Shown: piece after piece, positions 62,396 to 64,000 of the stretch
Numbering within the stretch: the stretch's first letter is position 1
Layout: each line of letters begins with the position of its first letter
Assembly: GCA_938085425.1 (NCBI GenBank)
Contig: CALKGQ010000007.1
Location: forward strand, 1 to 64,000
Length of the DNA stretch: 64,000 bases
Reading direction: 5' to 3'
DNA from: an uncultured Flavobacteriales bacterium
GTDB lineage: Bacteria; Bacteroidota; Bacteroidia; Flavobacteriales_D; Sanyastnellaceae
Notes under the pieces: model-generated
Told to the model about the DNA's origin: nothing
The model's database searches: none
What the model saw: the letters and a program-made list of their open reading frames with translations, nothing else
Position numbers and translations under genes: made by a program

Positions 62396-63911
62396 TCTTC
62401 ACCCTCCTCATGTAATCTCCCAAATCTTCCTTGACCTCCCTTGCCATGAAGTAAAGTCCCAAAACGTTGGGAAAACACATCGCAAAAATCATGGCATCCC
62501 CAAAGTCGAAAACACTCTGGGCGCTGATGGCCGAACCCACCACTACAAAAACACAAAACAATGCCTTGTAGGTGATGTCCATCGCTTTGGTCTCCCCAAA
62601 CAAATAGGTCCATGCCTTAAGTCCATAGTAACTCCAGCTGATCATGGTGCTGAGCGCAAACAAGATGACAGCGACAGACAGCACCAATGGGAACCAAGAG
62701 AGCGTTTGGCTGAAGGCTGACGACGTCAAGCTGATGGCCTGCAACTCTCCGGCCTGGGCACTGGCCAACACGCCGGCCTGATCGTACACACCGTAGTCGG
62801 AAATGACAATCACCAAGGCCGTCATGGTGCAAATGACCACCGTGTCAATGAACGGCTCCAAGAGCGCCACCACCCCTTCACTCACAGGCTCGTCTGTCTT
62901 GGCCGCACTGTGGGCGATGGATGCAGATCCAATGCCAGCCTCGTTGGAAAACGCCGCCCGCTTGAACCCCTGAATCAGCACCCCAACGATGCCACCGTAC
63001 ATGGCGTCGCTGTTGAAGGCTCCTGAGAAAATCTTCGCAAAGGCAGCGGGGACTTCCCCAATGTTGCCCAGAATCACGGCAAGCGCCCCCAAAATGTAAA
63101 TGCCCACCATGAATGGAACCACTTTGTCGGTCACTTTGGCAATGCTCTTGATGCCGCCCAGAATGATGGCGGCAACAATGACCGCCATGATCACACCAAA
63201 GAGCCAGGCATTCCCATAAAAGAAGGACGACTCCCCTCCAGTCACAGCGATCAACTGGCTCGTGGCTTGGTTGATTTGCACCATGTTCCCTCCTCCAAAG
63301 GACCCGCCAATGCAGGCAATCGCAAACAACGCAGCAAGGACAGCACCAAGACCCTTTTTGTCTTGCTTGGCCAATCCGTCACGCAAGTAGTACATGGGAC
63401 CGCCAGAAATGCTTCCGTCGGGATTGATCCTCCGGTATTTGGTGCCCAAAGTGCACTCTACAAACTTGGAACTCATGCCCAAAAGACCTGCAACGATCAT
63501 CCAAAACGTAGCACCTGGTCCTCCGAGAGAAACGGCCACTGCCACTCCAGCAATGTTTCCGACACCAACCGTGCCCGAGAGAGCTGCAGTCAAGGCTTGA
63601 AAATGGCTGACTTCTCCTTTGTGGTTGGGGTCATCGTACTTCCCCCTGACCACGTCCAATGCGTGACGAAAAGCAGTGAAGTTCACAAACCGGTTGTACA
63701 CGGTGAACACAAGGGCGCCCACCAGGAGCCAAATCAACACAAACGGCACCTCCATCCCATTGCCCACCGGCACCGTAAAGAAAATCACCTTCATGATGGC
63801 ATTGGTGACCGGCTCCATCACGGCATTGATTTGGTCGTCGATGGAAGACTGTGCCTGGGCCAAAAGTGGGACAAGGCCGAGGACGAGAAGTGCAATTCTT
63901 TGAAGCATCAA
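62370..63911 (-). CDS. AGCS-family sodium:alanine symporter
   Basis: 513 residues with about eleven membrane helices and a cleavable-looking N-terminus (ending AQAQ). AGCS signature: [39 protein letters not shown], and [27 protein letters not shown] (first part). Later [20 protein letters not shown] is a hallmark. Imports alanine or glycine with Na+. Downstream of a truncated gene, upstream of the HhH gene. Confidence 0.95.
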   Translation of the reverse strand: MMLQRIALLVLGLVPLLAQAQSSIDDQINAVMEPVTNAIMKVIFFTVPVGNGMEVPFVLIWLLVGALVFTVYNRFVNFTAFRHALDVVRGKYDDPNHKGEVSHFQALTAALSGTVGVGNIAGVAVAVSLGGPGATFWMIVAGLLGMSSKFVECTLGTKYRRINPDGSISGGPMYYLRDGLAKQDKKGLGAVLAALFAIACIGGSFGGGNMVQINQATSQLIAVTGGESSFFYGNAWLFGVIMAVIVAAIILGGIKSIAKVTDKVVPFMVGIYILGALAVILGNIGEVPAAFAKIFSGAFNSDAMYGGIVGVLIQGFKRAAFSNEAGIGSASIAHSAAKTDEPVSEGVVALLEPFIDTVVICTMTALVIVISDYGVYDQAGVLASAQAGELQAISLTSSAFSQTLSWFPLVLSVAVILFALSTMISWSYYGLKAWTYLFGETKAMDITYKALFCVFVVVGSAISAQSVFDFGDAMIFAMCFPNVLGLYFMAREVKEDLGDYMRRVKSGEIKRYD

Positions 63912-63925
63912 AATGAGGATTGAAA

Positions 63926-64000
63926 TCAGACGTTGGGGGGTTGAATGCCCAAAAGGCGATTCATGGTGCGCAATTGTTCTGTGTTGCCAAGGACAAACAA
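63926..64000 (-). CDS. C-terminal end of an unidentified protein (cut by window edge)
   Basis: Only 24 codons are inside the window (ends LLGIQPPNV). The preceding [15 protein letters not shown] resembles the last strand-helix of TrkA-C domains (vlG..eql..l), so a cation transporter or antiporter is possible, but this is a guess. The stop lies 14 bases before the AGCS start, so they may be co-transcribed. Confidence 0.45.
   Translation of the reverse strand: MFVLGNTEQLRTMNRLLGIQPPNV

Noticed and set aside
1-64000. CRISPR arrays, rRNA genes, riboswitches and insertion sequences
   Set aside because: I looked for regular short direct repeats, rRNA core sequences, known riboswitch cores and transposase motifs and saw none; riboswitches are hard to exclude by eye.

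Overview
The window reads as a chromosomal segment of a Bacteroidota bacterium, most likely an aquatic member of the Flavobacteriales with unusually GC-rich DNA for that group. The evidence is internal. There are type IX secretion (T9SS) C-terminal sorting domains, a gliding-motility-type C-terminus, and Cys-bounded 'GCTDP.A.NY' modules. There is a fused DAHP synthase/chorismate mutase, a DUF4494 protein, and repeated TAnnTTTG promoter elements, which are the -7 element used by Bacteroidota RNA polymerase. No phage, insertion sequence, CRISPR array or rRNA gene is visible. The DNA is densely coding and no gene-free stretch exceeds 300 bases.

Layout. 1-5769: end of an RlmD/TrmA-type methyltransferase and a phosphoribosyltransferase (+), then a six-gene minus-strand run (DksA-like regulator, lipoprotein, polyprenyl-phosphate sugar transferase, OmpA-like protein, FAH-family hydrolase, shikimate kinase). 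5908-10391: transaldolase-like aldolase, YrdC/YciO protein, Pcm, DUF4494 and an SF1 helicase. 10404-12934: a large T9SS type-B cargo protein coupled to a small secreted protein. 13109-17898: tRNA-Lys, tRNA-Leu(GAG), a SulP transporter plus CstB-like persulfide dioxygenase/rhodanese operon, tRNA-Leu(CAG), and aroG-pheA. 18093-22528: DUF983 protein, glycosyltransferase, MsbA-like ABC exporter and purB (minus). 22587-26700: MBL hydrolase, pyrD, an unknown gene, smpB and adenosine deaminase.

26697-33410 holds three secreted arylsulfotransferase-like beta-propeller proteins around an enoyl-CoA hydratase/DUF551 pair. 33442-44213 carries rsmE, pckA, a fasciclin lipoprotein, a VCBS/FG-GAP surface protein, mdh, a MORN-like protein, rarA, a lipid A-type acyltransferase and a PhnP-like MBL protein. 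44261-45745 is a large conserved protein of unknown function.

45826-58819 is the core transcription/translation cluster, all on the minus strand, in transcription order tRNA-Thr(TGT), tRNA-Tyr, tRNA-Gly, tRNA-Thr(GGT), tuf, tRNA-Trp, secE, nusG, rplK, rplA, rplJ, rplL, rpoB, rpoC. It ends at a strong terminator. Upstream lie hpf, xerC, rpsU, an acyl-CoA dehydrogenase, a helix-hairpin-helix protein and an AGCS symporter.

The most interesting points are: (i) -7 elements placed only 4-5 bases before many start codons, implying widespread leaderless mRNAs; (ii) three arylsulfotransferase-like paralogues, one of which has replaced the arginine that matches an active-site residue of the E. coli enzyme; (iii) a SulP/CstB-like sulfur operon; (iv) a perfect 10-7-10 palindrome just upstream of the tyrosine recombinase gene; and (v) two conserved-looking genes of unknown function.
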